From positions 3,444,001 to 3,508,000 of the forward strand of contig NC_003030.1 in the NCBI RefSeq assembly GCF_000008765.1: DNA of 64,000 nucleotides, in the 5' to 3' direction. How positions within the stretch are numbered: the first letter of the stretch is position 1; the number at the start of each line of letters is the position of its first letter. Source of the DNA: Clostridium acetobutylicum ATCC 824. GTDB taxonomy: Bacteria; Bacillota; Clostridia; Clostridiales; Clostridiaceae. Positions 18,586-28,546 of this stretch are shown piece after piece. The position numbers were made by a program, and so were the translations under genes. Below the pieces are notes generated by a model that saw only the letters and a list, made by a program, of their open reading frames with translations, was not told the origin of the DNA and ran no database searches.

Positions 18586-19758
18586 TTACACAGATTTTTT
18601 GAATATTTGTAGGACTTCGGAGGCGTTTACTGGTCTTAGGTTTCCTATGGTTCCTCCTGTAAGCTTTACTGATTCCTTTGCCATTATGTCCAATTTTTCT
18701 TCTTCAATTCCAACATCTCTCAGTCTAGATGGTAAACCTAGTACATTTACAAAGTAATCTCTTGTTTTTTGTATTGCTTGATGTGCTATGTCATAGTGAT
18801 TTTTTTCTTTGTCTATTCCCCAAACATTTACACCATATTCAACAAACTTGTACACTGTATCATTATTTAAAATATACTCCATCCAATTAGGTGTTAAAAT
18901 TGCAAGCCCTACGCCGTGTGTTATGTCGTAATAAGCACTTAATTCATGTTCCATTAAGTGTACACTCCAATTAGTGTCTTTACCATATGTTAAAAGTCCA
19001 TTTATCGCAAGACTTGAAGCCCACATTAGATTGGCTCTTGCCTCATAATCATCCGGCTTCTCAAGAGCTATTCCTCCATATTTAATACAAGTTCTTAATA
19101 ACGCTTCTGCCATTCTATCCTGCAAATATGCTGTTTTTGTATTACTAAAATACACCTCAAATATATGACTCATAATATCAGCTGTTCCTGCTGCTGTTTG
19201 ATTGGTAGGTACGGTATACGTATACGTTGGATCTAATATAGAAAACTTAGGAGCCATATCTGGATGTGCCGCAATTAGTTTTTCGTTTGTATCCATATTA
19301 TTTATTACTGCCCACGTATCCATTTCTGATCCTGTTGCAGCAATGGTTAATATACTAGCTATAGGAAGCACCCTTTTTATTTTTGAGCCATCTAACACAA
19401 TATCCCATGGATTTCCATCATATTCACATGCTGCTGCTATAACCTTTGCGCAATCTATTGCACTTCCTCCACCTATAGCTAGTACTACTTCAACTCCATT
19501 TTCTCTACATATTTTAACTCCTTTTTCAACTGTAGTTACTCTTGGATTTGGCTCTACTCCTGCAAGTTCATAAAATTTAATACTGTTTTTTTCAAGTATA
19601 CTTACAGCTTTATCATATATTCCATTTCTCTTTATACTTCCTCCACCATAAACTATAAGCACTTTAGAACCATATTTTTTAAGCTCTCTTCCAAGTACAT
19701 TTATCTTATCTTTACCGAAAAAAATTCTAGTTGGTATTGAATATTCGAAATCAACCAC
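18586..19758 (-). CDS. bdhB: NADH-dependent butanol dehydrogenase B
   Basis: 390 residues, group III iron-containing alcohol dehydrogenase. The dinucleotide site shows GGGS at 38-41 and AIGGGSAIDCAK at 95-106; the metal ligands are D194 and H198 (GTADIMSH), H267 and H281 (DITHG). It reduces butyraldehyde to butanol, the last step of solvent formation. I recognise the sequence as C. acetobutylicum BdhB. Start is GTG at 19758 after AGGAGG. It is transcribed separately from bdhA, with a terminator between them and an inverted repeat over its own probable -10 box. Confidence 0.96.
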   Translation of the reverse strand: MVDFEYSIPTRIFFGKDKINVLGRELKKYGSKVLIVYGGGSIKRNGIYDKAVSILEKNSIKFYELAGVEPNPRVTTVEKGVKICRENGVEVVLAIGGGSAIDCAKVIAAACEYDGNPWDIVLDGSKIKRVLPIASILTIAATGSEMDTWAVINNMDTNEKLIAAHPDMAPKFSILDPTYTYTVPTNQTAAGTADIMSHIFEVYFSNTKTAYLQDRMAEALLRTCIKYGGIALEKPDDYEARANLMWASSLAINGLLTYGKDTNWSVHLMEHELSAYYDITHGVGLAILTPNWMEYILNNDTVYKFVEYGVNVWGIDKEKNHYDIAHQAIQKTRDYFVNVLGLPSRLRDVGIEEEKLDIMAKESVKLTGGTIGNLRPVNASEVLQIFKKSV

Positions 19759-19792
19759 TTTAACCCCTCCTGTTTAGATTATTATTTAAATA

Positions 19793-19822
19793 ATATAATG
19801 TAGGAATGCTTCTACATTATAT
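19793..19822 (-). promoter_or_regulatory. Inverted repeat over the probable bdhB -10 region
   Basis: ATATAATGTAG (19793-19803) and CTACATTATAT (19812-19822) are perfect 11-base arms around an 8-base loop. On the minus strand the upstream arm contains TATAAT (19822-19817), a likely -10 box, 50-60 bases before the GTG. It could be an operator or a hairpin at the 5' end of the transcript. Confidence 0.5.
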
Positions 19823-19955
19823 ATATTTTAAACCTACTTAAAATTATTACAATAATATTTTTACGCTTTTATCCATTTGTTACAAAATATTAACATTAGG
19901 TTATTATTTAGGATTTAAGTTAGCGTAAATCAGCATACATTTAATCATAAAATGA

Positions 19956-19995
19956 AAAGAGTGAGGCGTTAGAACAAAATTACTCCTCACTCTTT
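19956..19995 (-). terminator. Terminator of bdhA
   Basis: AAAGAGTGAGG (19956-19966) and CCTCACTCTTT (19985-19995) form an 11-bp stem 40 bases 3' of bdhA, followed by a T-rich stretch on the minus strand. It separates bdhA from bdhB. Confidence 0.85.
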
Positions 19996-20034
19996 AACAT
20001 CTTTTAAATTATAAAAATACCTCTACAGTTTCTA

Positions 20035-21204
20035 TTAATAAGATTTTTTAAATATCTCAAGAACATCCTCTGCATTTATTGGTCTTAAACTTCCTATTGT
20101 TCCTCCAGAATTTCTAACAGCTTGCTTTGCCATTAGTTCTAGTTTATCTTTTCCTATTCCAACTTCTCTAAGCTTTGAAGGAATACCCAATGAATTAAAG
20201 TATTCTCTCGTATTTTTAATAGCCTCTCGTGCTATTTCATAGTTATCTTTGTTCTTGTCTATTCCCCAAACATTTATTCCATAAGAAACAAATTTATGAA
20301 GTGTATCGTCATTTAGAATATATTCCATCCAATTAGGTGTTAAAATTGCAAGTCCTACACCATGTGTTATATCATAATATGCACTTAACTCGTGTTCCAT
20401 AGGATGACAACTCCATTTTCTATCCTTACCAAGTGATAATAGACCATTTATAGCTAAACTTGAAGCCCACATCAAATTAGCTCTAGCCTCGTAATCATCA
20501 GTCTTCTCCATTGCTATTTTTCCATACTTTATACATGTTCTTAAGATTGCTTCTGCTATACCGTCCTGCACATAAGCACCTTCAACACCACTAAAGTAAG
20601 ATTCAAAGGTGTGACTCATAATGTCAGCTGTTCCCGCTGCTGTTTGATTTTTAGGTACTGTAAAAGTATATGTAGGATCTAACACTGAAAATTTAGGTCT
20701 CATATCATCATGTCCTACTCCAAGCTTTTCATTAGTCTCCATATTTGAAATTACTGCAATTTGATCCATTTCAGACCCTGTTGCTGAAAGAGTAAGTATA
20801 CTTGCAATTGGAAGAACTTTAGTTATTTTAGATGGATCTTTAACCATGTCCCATGTATCGCCATCATAATAAACTCCAGCTGCAATTACCTTAGAACAGT
20901 CTATTGCACTTCCTCCCCCTATTGCTAATACTAAATCCACATTATTTTCTCTACATATTTCTATGCCTTTTTTTACTGTTGTTATCCTAGGATTTGGCTC
21001 TACTCCTGAAAGTTCATAGAAAGCTATATTGTTTTCTTTTAATATAGCTGTTGCTCTATCATATATACCGTTCCTTTTTATACTTCCTCCGCCATAAACT
21101 ATAAGCACTCTTGAGCCATATTTCTTAATTTCTTCTCCAATTACGTCTATTTTTCCTTTTCCAAAAAAAACTTTAGTTGGTATTGAATAATCAAAACTTA
21201 GCAT
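20035..21204 (-). CDS. bdhA: NADH-dependent butanol dehydrogenase A
   Basis: 389 residues, paralogue of BdhB that aligns with it nearly without gaps; both come from a local duplication. The same nucleotide-binding GGGS (38-41) and metal ligands D194, H198, H267 and H281 are present. It reduces butyraldehyde and acetaldehyde to the alcohols. Recognised as C. acetobutylicum BdhA. Differences from BdhB cluster in MDQIAVISNMETNEKLGVGH (residues 146-165) and around 261-268, next to the active site, which may account for different substrate preference. ATG follows AGGAGG at 8 bases. Divergent from gerKA. Confidence 0.96.
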   Translation of the reverse strand: MLSFDYSIPTKVFFGKGKIDVIGEEIKKYGSRVLIVYGGGSIKRNGIYDRATAILKENNIAFYELSGVEPNPRITTVKKGIEICRENNVDLVLAIGGGSAIDCSKVIAAGVYYDGDTWDMVKDPSKITKVLPIASILTLSATGSEMDQIAVISNMETNEKLGVGHDDMRPKFSVLDPTYTFTVPKNQTAAGTADIMSHTFESYFSGVEGAYVQDGIAEAILRTCIKYGKIAMEKTDDYEARANLMWASSLAINGLLSLGKDRKWSCHPMEHELSAYYDITHGVGLAILTPNWMEYILNDDTLHKFVSYGINVWGIDKNKDNYEIAREAIKNTREYFNSLGIPSKLREVGIGKDKLELMAKQAVRNSGGTIGSLRPINAEDVLEIFKKSY

Positions 21205-21247
21205 ACTTCTTACCTCCTAGTAATAGATTTATAGTTTGTCTACTTAT

Positions 21248-21275
21248 ATTTTACTATTTTATTATTTTAATACAA
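21248..21275 (-). promoter_or_regulatory. bdhA: Probable sigma-A promoter of bdhA
   Basis: On the minus strand TTGTAT (21275-21270), 16-base spacer, TAAAAT (21253-21248), about 44 bases before the ATG. It lies back to back with the gerKA promoter. Confidence 0.5.
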
Positions 21276-21285
21276 GCATCTAATA

Positions 21286-21315
21286 TGAATAAACAACGAA
21301 ATTTCATGCAAACTA
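21286..21315 (+). promoter_or_regulatory. Sigma-G (forespore) promoter of the gerK operon
   Basis: TGAATA at 21286-21291, 17-base spacer, CAAACTA at 21309-21315. The sigma-G consensus is TGAATA-N17/18-CATACTA, so only one base differs. Germination receptor operons are sigma-G-dependent in Bacillus. Confidence 0.7.
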
Positions 21316-21351
21316 CTATTATATAAATAAATTGAGGGGGTGAATTTTTCG

Positions 21352-22929
21352 TTGTTTAATAAAATTTTTAATAAAGAAGAAGCATCTAAAAATAACGCGA
21401 AGACGGTTTCAACTAGCCTTAAAACAAATAAACATACTATAGAAACCTTATTTACAAATTGCTCAGATTTAACGATTAGAGAATTTAAAATAGCTAATAA
21501 TAGAAATTTTTCTGCAATGATTGTCTACATAAATAATCTTATCCAATCTGATGTAATAGAATCCTCTGTTATAAAAAAACTTATAGAAGAAGATTACAAT
21601 AACCATCCCCATTTAAACATATTTGAATATACAAAATCAATTTTTGCTGTTAATGATAAAAATGTATATAAAAGCATGGATGATGTTATATTGTCCATTT
21701 TAAAAGGAAGTATAGCATTATTCCTAGATGGTGAAAGTAAAGCAATTATTATAAGTATTGGAAAACCCCCTGAAAGAGCTATAACAGAACCAACTGTTGA
21801 AACTGTAATAAGAGGTCCTAGAGAGGGCTTCACTGAATCTTTAACCACAAATGTAGCCCTTTTAAGAAAAAAAATTAGAAGCACTGATTTTAAAGTGGAA
21901 GAACTTACTTTAGGTGAGAATTCAAAGACAACTGTAGCTATTACCTATTTAGCTAATGTAGCTAACCCTAAAATAGTAGAGGAGATTAGAAGACGAATAG
22001 GAAAAATAACGATAGACTCCATAATTGGTATGAATTACATAAAGGAATACATACAGGATGAAGCTTTTTCTGCCTTTCCAACTGTGTTCTCAACAGAAAG
22101 GCCTGATGTTGTTGCCGGAAAGATTTTTGAAGGAAAAATAGCTATACTAGCTGATGGTACACCTATTGTATGCACTGCTCCTGCAATATTTTTTGAATTT
22201 CTTGAGACAAATGAAGATTTTTTTATAAATTTTATTCCTGCAACCATTAATCGCTGGATTAGATATACATCGTTACTTATATCCATACTTTTACCAGGCT
22301 TATATGTTGCTATAACCACTTTTCATCAAGAATTAATACAAACGCCATTACTCATAACTTTTATTCAAACTCACGCATCTGTGCCTTACCCTACTTCTAC
22401 AGAGACCTTTTTCCTTTTAGTTGCATATCAGATAATGATAGAGGCTGGTATTAGAATGCCACGGGCTGTAGGGCAATCCATAAGCATCATTGGAGCACTA
22501 ATTATAGGGCAATCAGCCGTAGAAGCTGGTTTAATAAGTACACCCGTAATTATTGTCGTTGCAATTACTTATATTGCCTCTTTTGCTGTTCCAGTCAATG
22601 AAATGCACAACGCCTTAACTTTGCCAAGATTTATATTCATGGTTTTAGGAACTACTCTAGGTCTATTTGGTTTAACCTGCGGTTATCTTGTTCTATCATT
22701 AAAATTAATTTCAATCCGCTCTTTTGGAGTTCCCTACGCAACACCTATAGCTCCTACTTCTAAAGAAAACCTTCTTGACATTGTTATTAGGAAACCTTTG
22801 TGGGCAAAGCTAAAGCGTTCTCCAAAGGTTTCTGATAAGAACTCAACCAAAAGACAGACTAGAGGCCATCTTAACCTTGCCATAAAAGATATTAGAAAGG
22901 CTATTGATAAAATTAAAAAATCTCACTAA
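21352..22929 (+). CDS. gerKA: Spore germination receptor A subunit GerKA
   Basis: About 525 residues, GerA family. The N-terminal half is soluble (MDDVILSILKGSIALFLDG, then the family hallmark TEPTVETVIRGPREGFTESL near 145-165), followed by about five membrane spans from 300 to 465 and a basic tail. GerA-type receptors sit in the spore inner membrane and respond to amino acids or sugars to open ion and DPA channels. The frame is open from GTG 21340, but the GAGGGGG ribosome site overlaps that GTG; TTG at 21352 is 11 bases away and fits better. First of three genes. Confidence 0.93.
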   Translation: MFNKIFNKEEASKNNAKTVSTSLKTNKHTIETLFTNCSDLTIREFKIANNRNFSAMIVYINNLIQSDVIESSVIKKLIEEDYNNHPHLNIFEYTKSIFAVNDKNVYKSMDDVILSILKGSIALFLDGESKAIIISIGKPPERAITEPTVETVIRGPREGFTESLTTNVALLRKKIRSTDFKVEELTLGENSKTTVAITYLANVANPKIVEEIRRRIGKITIDSIIGMNYIKEYIQDEAFSAFPTVFSTERPDVVAGKIFEGKIAILADGTPIVCTAPAIFFEFLETNEDFFINFIPATINRWIRYTSLLISILLPGLYVAITTFHQELIQTPLLITFIQTHASVPYPTSTETFFLLVAYQIMIEAGIRMPRAVGQSISIIGALIIGQSAVEAGLISTPVIIVVAITYIASFAVPVNEMHNALTLPRFIFMVLGTTLGLFGLTCGYLVLSLKLISIRSFGVPYATPIAPTSKENLLDIVIRKPLWAKLKRSPKVSDKNSTKRQTRGHLNLAIKDIRKAIDKIKKSH

Positions 22930-22947
22930 GGAAAGGGTTGAATTAAA

Positions 22948-24048
22948 TTGGAAAAAAAGATATGCTCAAAACAAATGTTTTCACTAATTGTCCTGTGTGT
23001 GCTTGGCAGTTCCATAATATTTTTCCTAAATCCAGAGGCTGAGCAAAATGCATGGATAGGCGTACTCATGTGCATAATACCAGCTCTTATATTTCAATCT
23101 ACATATATATATTTGTGGCAAAACCATAAGGATGACAGTATAATTCAGTATATGCCAAAAATATGGGGAAAATTTCTAGGAAGTATTTTTAGCTTTTTTT
23201 ATTTAACTTTCTTTATATATACTGCCTCAAGGGTTTTAAGAAACTTATCTGTATTAATAATCACATCTTCAATGCCTAGAATGCCAATTTTTTTAATTTG
23301 CATGATTTTGATGTTTGTATGTTGGTATGGTGTGTATTTAGGAATTGAAAACATATCTCGTTTGATGTATGTATTTTTATTTGCTTGGATAAGCTTTTTT
23401 GCCTTTGAGTGGATATTTTTTATTATTCCTCCAAACCAAATTGAACCTAAGCATATGTTTCCAATACTTGAAAATGGAATTGTTCCTGTTATAAAAAAAA
23501 GTCTTTCTGTTATAGCTTTTCCTTTTGGTGAAAACATAATATCCACGATGCTTTTTCCCCTTGTGTCTGACCAGAAAAAATTAAAAAAATATGCATTATC
23601 TGCAGTCATAGTGCAAGGTATTCTTATTTCCCTAAGTACCCTTCTTTGTATATTAGTACTTGGACTTAAGTTTTCAATTTCAGCCTTATTTCCTTTTTTG
23701 CAAACCTTGCGTGTCTTAAAAGTCACTGAATACTTTGACAGGTTGGATATATTTGCCATTATAATTGTGGTTATTGTAAGTTTTACAAAAGTAAGTGTTT
23801 TCTGTTATGGTGCTGTTAAAGGAACTGCTCAACTATTTAAAATAAAAAACTCCAAATGGCTTTCAATTCCAATTTCAATATTAATCTTAATCATATCAAG
23901 GTTAATGGCATCAAACTTTCCACAGCACATACATATACATATAGATATTTTTATAAAGTACTTAAATGTTCCACTTACAATCATTCTCCCCCTTTTAACA
24001 ATTATATTATTTAATCTAAAAAAACTAAAAAAGGAGAATAAGTCATGA
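22948..24048 (+). CDS. gerKB: Spore germination receptor B subunit GerKB
   Basis: 366 residues, ten membrane spans, GerAB/APC-related fold. Residues LNPEAEQNAWIGVLMCIIPA lie in the first loop, as in GerB proteins. The B subunit is thought to bind the germinant and to act as a channel. Start is TTG at 22948, preceded by AAAGGG. It overlaps the C-subunit gene by 4 bases (ATGA), so the two are coupled. Confidence 0.92.
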   Translation: MEKKICSKQMFSLIVLCVLGSSIIFFLNPEAEQNAWIGVLMCIIPALIFQSTYIYLWQNHKDDSIIQYMPKIWGKFLGSIFSFFYLTFFIYTASRVLRNLSVLIITSSMPRMPIFLICMILMFVCWYGVYLGIENISRLMYVFLFAWISFFAFEWIFFIIPPNQIEPKHMFPILENGIVPVIKKSLSVIAFPFGENIISTMLFPLVSDQKKLKKYALSAVIVQGILISLSTLLCILVLGLKFSISALFPFLQTLRVLKVTEYFDRLDIFAIIIVVIVSFTKVSVFCYGAVKGTAQLFKIKNSKWLSIPISILILIISRLMASNFPQHIHIHIDIFIKYLNVPLTIILPLLTIILFNLKKLKKENKS

Positions 24049-25196
24049 GAAAGCTCATTTCAATATTTTTGATATTATGTACTTTTTTATTATGTGGTTG
24101 CAGTGATGTTAAGCATGAATTAAATAGATTGTCTCTAGTACTTTGCAGTGGTATAGATTTAAGTGAAGATGGCAGATATATATACACCGTTGAGATATTA
24201 AATGTTGGAGCTTCTTCTCCTCAATCTTCTGGTAAGCAAGGTGCATCACCCAGCATAAATGTATTTAGCAGCGAAGGGCATACCATAACAGAAGCCTTTA
24301 ATAATGCCTCTGTACTCTCTGGAGAGCCGCTATTTTTCGCACACAGCAGGATGGTTGTTGTAGGTGAAAGGTTAGCTAAATACGGTTTAAGTGACATGAT
24401 GGATAAACTTTTTAGACACTATACAATAAGACCTGACGGCTTAATATTTGTAACAAAAGGTAACGCAAGAGACATAGTGTCTACCTATACACCAGACCAG
24501 CCCCTTCCCGCTGAAAAGCTGAGAACTATGTCTATGCTGCAAGAAATGACTGGATATTCAATCTCCTATTCAAGATTAGACCTTGTAAAAGCATTAACCA
24601 GTAAATCACATGCCGGCGCAATTGGACTTATATCTCTTAGGCCTGATCAAAAATTTTCTAATAGATTTAATATGTATGGAGCAGGCGTTTTTAAAAAAGA
24701 TAAATTAGTTGGATACTTAGACACTTATGAAACAAGGGGGCTACAATGGGTAACTGGACATATCTCAAGCGGTTCAATACTAGTTCCTCTTCCAGACGGC
24801 AAAAGAATTGTGTTTGATATAATAGATTCAAAATCAAAAATTAAAACCAAAGTTAATGGTAACAAATTGACTATGGAAATAAATGTAGCTGAAGAGAGCT
24901 TAATATCAGAAACCAATGATAAAACTAACGTAATGAAACACTATAAAGAGATGAATAAACTAGCTAAGCTTGAAAGCGAAGCTATTAAAAAAGAGGTCAG
25001 CTCTGCCTTAGCTGCCTCACAAGATAGACTGAAAACCGATATATTTGGTTTTGGCAGCGAGATTTACAGAGATAACCCAAAATATTGGAAAACCGTTGAA
25101 AACAATTGGGATAATATTTTTCCTAATGTAAATGTTAAAATTAATGTAAAGTGTATTGTAAGAAGACCCGGTCTAACATCTCAGCCTATAATTTAG
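24045..25196 (+). CDS. gerKC: Spore germination receptor C subunit GerKC, lipoprotein
   Basis: 383 residues, Ger(x)C family. A type II signal peptide with lipobox LLCGC places the lipid-modified cysteine at residue 19. The body has the family features RLSLVLCSGIDLSEDG near 28 and LFFAHSRMVVVGERLAKYG near 100, and ends VNVKINVKCIVRRPG. It is anchored to the outer face of the spore inner membrane and is needed for receptor function. AAGGAG precedes the ATG. The stop lies 6 bases from that of the convergent helicase gene, with no terminator hairpin visible between them. Confidence 0.92.
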   Translation: MRKLISIFLILCTFLLCGCSDVKHELNRLSLVLCSGIDLSEDGRYIYTVEILNVGASSPQSSGKQGASPSINVFSSEGHTITEAFNNASVLSGEPLFFAHSRMVVVGERLAKYGLSDMMDKLFRHYTIRPDGLIFVTKGNARDIVSTYTPDQPLPAEKLRTMSMLQEMTGYSISYSRLDLVKALTSKSHAGAIGLISLRPDQKFSNRFNMYGAGVFKKDKLVGYLDTYETRGLQWVTGHISSGSILVPLPDGKRIVFDIIDSKSKIKTKVNGNKLTMEINVAEESLISETNDKTNVMKHYKEMNKLAKLESEAIKKEVSSALAASQDRLKTDIFGFGSEIYRDNPKYWKTVENNWDNIFPNVNVKINVKCIVRRPGLTSQPII

Positions 25197-25202
25197 ATAA
25201 CC

Positions 25203-28200
25203 TTACTTAAATAATTCAATTATTTCATTTTCATCTAAACCAGAAAATACTTCGCTTGTAGATAAATCCTCTGAAAGAAGACTGTCTACAAGCCTCTTCT
25301 TTTCCTCCTGCAAACGTATGATCTTTTCTTCAATAGTTCCCTTTGCCACAAGCTTTATAACCTCTACTATATTTTTCTGCCCTATTCTGTGCGCTCTATC
25401 TGTTGCTTGTTCTTCTACTGCCGGATTCCACCATGGATCAAAATGAATGACAACATCCGCAGAGGTTAGATTAAGACCTGTTCCTCCTGCCTTTAAACTT
25501 ATTAGAAAAACAGAGTTATTTCCCTCATTAAAGTCCTGAACCATATTCATCCTATTCTTAGAATTTATACTTCCATCTAAATAGCTGTATTTTATTTTCT
25601 CTTCTCTAAATCTTTCAGCTATATTCTTTAACACAGAAGTGAACTGAGAAAATACTAATATTTTATGCCCCTCATCAATGCTGTGATTTAATAGCTCTAT
25701 AAGTGCGTTTATTTTAGCACTTCCTCCTGTATAGTCCTCCATTACAACAGATGGATCAAGGCAAATTTGCCTAAGTCTTGTTATATATGAAAGTATCTCA
25801 ATTTTACTTTTATTGAACTCGTCATACTCTACCCTTTTTTCAATTAAACTAACAGCATACTTTGCATAGGTGCTGTAAACTTTCTTCTGCTTACTTTCCA
25901 TATCAACTGCAACTATCTTTTCTATTTTATTAGGAAGCTCCTTAACAACTTCCTTTTTCTTTCTTCTTAAAATAAATGGCTTTATAAGTCTATTAAGATC
26001 CTCAATCACCGCAGGTTCCTCTTTAAGCTTTTTATAATATCTTACACTAAATCTATCCTCATCATAAAGGTATTCAGGCATTATAAAATCAAATATAGAC
26101 CACAGTTCCATAACAGAATTCTCCATAGGAGTTCCTGAAAGTGCAAATCTATTAACTGCATTTATCTTCTTTACACTTATAGCATTTTGAGAATGAGGAT
26201 TTTTTATATTTTGAGCCTCATCTAGTATACAATAATCAAATTCTAAGGCCATATATGAAGATAAGTCCCTCTTTAAAAGGTTATAGGTAGTTATTATAAC
26301 TTGAAATTCATTTAAATTTTCAATTATAACTTCCCTTTCTTTTTTTGTTCCAACTGATGCTGCTACTTTAATACTTGGAGCAAATCTTTCAAACTCCTGT
26401 ATCCAATTATATACCAAGGAAGTAGGTACCACTATTAATGACTTTTTGCCTGGGCTAGATAGCAAAAACGAAATGACTTGAAAGGTTTTACCAAGTCCCA
26501 TTTCATCTCCAAGTATTCCTCCGAAACCAAAGTAATCCAAAGTTTTAAGCCAATTGTATCCCTTTTTTTGATATTCTCTTGGATGCCCCTTTAAAGTCCT
26601 AGGCAGCTCAAATTCTAAGCTCTTTTCCTCCTTAAATTTCTCCCTTATCTTCTTAAGCTCCTCTTGACCTTTTATGTATCTAATGCCCTTTTCCTCTAGG
26701 TATTCATCTACATAAATACTTTTACTTTTAGGTATCTTAATGTTATTTTCATCTAACTTTTTAGGAGAAATGGAATCTAATAACTTTAAGAAATTCTTAA
26801 GCTGAAGTTCTTCTAAATCAATAAATTCTCCATTCTTAAGCTTATAGTATTTAAGATTATCTCTAAATGCCCTGAGTATCATAACTGTTTCCCCTGGTGG
26901 TATATCATCAATCTTAAATTTCATTTCAAAATAATTGTATTTTCCCGTTTTTATATGCCCGCTTATTCCCTTGCTGCTAATATGCTTTATACCTTTAAAG
27001 TTTTCCGAATAAAATACTTCTCCAATTTTCTGAAGTCTTACTATTTCTGTCTTGAAAAAGGTAAAGGCATAGTCATCTCCAAAACCAAGCAGGAATTTAT
27101 TTTTAATTCTCTCAAATCTAAGGGCTCTTACAGTTTCTAAAACTTCAATTTCTCTTTTTGAATCTCTGTAAATCACTTTCTCATTAAAATCCTCGAAGAT
27201 ATTAAATTCAAAAGCTCCATACTTAACTTTAACAGTAAGTATAGTATTTCCATCTTCATTATCAAAGTAAAATTTAAACTCACACTTAGCTACTACTATT
27301 TTATCTGTTATATTGGAAGACAGTGATATACTATTAGATAGTCTTTTTAAATCCGGAACTAATTTCCTTAGAATAGTCTCTTCTTTTTCTCCAGATAATC
27401 TAACTTCTTCCGCTTTATTAAACACCTCGAAATACGGCCCTATTTTTTCACAGTACTCATAATCTGGAATATATATTCCCAGTCCATATAAAAAAACATT
27501 ATTTTTAGAACTTAAGGATATTGGCATTCCAGAAGGCACACTTAAAACATAATCGTCCTCTACATCCCTAAGGCTAATTTCAATTGGAGGTTTTTCCTCT
27601 ATAATTTCTACATCTGTGCTTAAATCAAAACCTTCATTTAAATAAACCCTATGATTCTTTATAACCTGAAAAAATTCTCTAACAAGATAGTCAGGCACAT
27701 AGACGTACTTTCCATCTATAAAAGATTTCTTAATCTTTCTATTGTAAGAGAATGGCTTATCTATATTAATAATCATCTGGATAAAATCTACAAGCTTTTT
27801 ATCCTTAACACTTAGTTTTTGTTCCTTCATATTCAATATAAGCTTTTTACCATAGGGTATTGGGATGTTTTGATATATGCCTAAAAGAAAACTATTTATA
27901 TCTTTTAACACATAAAGATTATTTGAAGTCATAGTTTTAAGTCCTATTTTAAGTTCAAAATAAATTCTATTATCCCATCTATCTTTATTTATATAAACCT
28001 CTATTTTTAGCTCCTCTTTTGAACTATCCCCTCCAAGGAGAATATCCAAGGTATCCTTAATGCCTAAAAGTTTATTAAGCTTACGCTTTTCAGCTTTTTT
28101 TAATCTTGTATTTTTAGAAAGCTCCTCCAGCGAACTATAAAAGGTTGCTATTAAATGCTTACAGCAGTAATTTTTCTTTGCTGCATTCTTCTCATAATCA

Positions 28201-28436
28201 GCACAACTACAATAAGTCCCTACTATACTCTTATCAGTTGGGTCCATTTGTATTTCCGTACTGTACTGACTAAAAAGACTTTCAGATATAACATTACCCT
28301 TTATACATATACTATCTTCATCATCTTTAATATCTACTGAAGAAACTAAGTCATTTTCAAATACTCTCTGTCCTTTTGATTGGTTTTTTCCCGCAACGCT
28401 TTCATTAAATATCTGAAGCAATTCATTTTTATCCAT
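25203..28436 (-). CDS. SWIM zinc finger plus SNF2/RapA-type helicase
   Basis: 1077 residues. A SWIM zinc motif (C76-x-C78 ... C92-x-H94) is followed by an SNF2-associated region to about 600 and then an SF2 ATPase: Q/Walker A region GDEMGLGKTFQVISFLL, motif II DEAQNIKN, motif III ALSGTPMENS, motif V AGGTGLNLTSADVVIHFDPW and motif VI QATDRAHRIGQ. It should be a DNA translocase that remodels protein-DNA complexes; the bacterial members are poorly understood (HepA/HelZ-like). Start ATG follows AGGAG. Very common in clostridia as a lone gene; no restriction or defence genes adjoin it. Confidence 0.9.
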   Translation of the reverse strand: MDKNELLQIFNESVAGKNQSKGQRVFENDLVSSVDIKDDEDSICIKGNVISESLFSQYSTEIQMDPTDKSIVGTYCSCADYEKNAAKKNYCCKHLIATFYSSLEELSKNTRLKKAEKRKLNKLLGIKDTLDILLGGDSSKEELKIEVYINKDRWDNRIYFELKIGLKTMTSNNLYVLKDINSFLLGIYQNIPIPYGKKLILNMKEQKLSVKDKKLVDFIQMIINIDKPFSYNRKIKKSFIDGKYVYVPDYLVREFFQVIKNHRVYLNEGFDLSTDVEIIEEKPPIEISLRDVEDDYVLSVPSGMPISLSSKNNVFLYGLGIYIPDYEYCEKIGPYFEVFNKAEEVRLSGEKEETILRKLVPDLKRLSNSISLSSNITDKIVVAKCEFKFYFDNEDGNTILTVKVKYGAFEFNIFEDFNEKVIYRDSKREIEVLETVRALRFERIKNKFLLGFGDDYAFTFFKTEIVRLQKIGEVFYSENFKGIKHISSKGISGHIKTGKYNYFEMKFKIDDIPPGETVMILRAFRDNLKYYKLKNGEFIDLEELQLKNFLKLLDSISPKKLDENNIKIPKSKSIYVDEYLEEKGIRYIKGQEELKKIREKFKEEKSLEFELPRTLKGHPREYQKKGYNWLKTLDYFGFGGILGDEMGLGKTFQVISFLLSSPGKKSLIVVPTSLVYNWIQEFERFAPSIKVAASVGTKKEREVIIENLNEFQVIITTYNLLKRDLSSYMALEFDYCILDEAQNIKNPHSQNAISVKKINAVNRFALSGTPMENSVMELWSIFDFIMPEYLYDEDRFSVRYYKKLKEEPAVIEDLNRLIKPFILRRKKKEVVKELPNKIEKIVAVDMESKQKKVYSTYAKYAVSLIEKRVEYDEFNKSKIEILSYITRLRQICLDPSVVMEDYTGGSAKINALIELLNHSIDEGHKILVFSQFTSVLKNIAERFREEKIKYSYLDGSINSKNRMNMVQDFNEGNNSVFLISLKAGGTGLNLTSADVVIHFDPWWNPAVEEQATDRAHRIGQKNIVEVIKLVAKGTIEEKIIRLQEEKKRLVDSLLSEDLSTSEVFSGLDENEIIELFK

Positions 28437-28502
28437 GCTATTATCTCCTAATTACTATAAAAGAATATATATATCATAGAATATTTAGTATATAAAATCA
28501 AT

Positions 28503-28529
28503 AAAAAAAGAGCACCTAAAAGTGCCTTT
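28503..28529 (-). terminator. Terminator of the SPOCS-domain gene
   Basis: AGAGCAC / GTGCCTTT hairpin with loop CTAAAA; read on the minus strand it ends in seven T. Confidence 0.7.
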
Positions 28530-28546
28530 ACAAGAAACCATCGACG

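Noticed and set aside
25203-28436. SNF2 helicase as part of a phage-defence island
   Set aside because: Neighbours are germination and spore-coat genes; no methylase, nuclease or other defence gene adjoins it.
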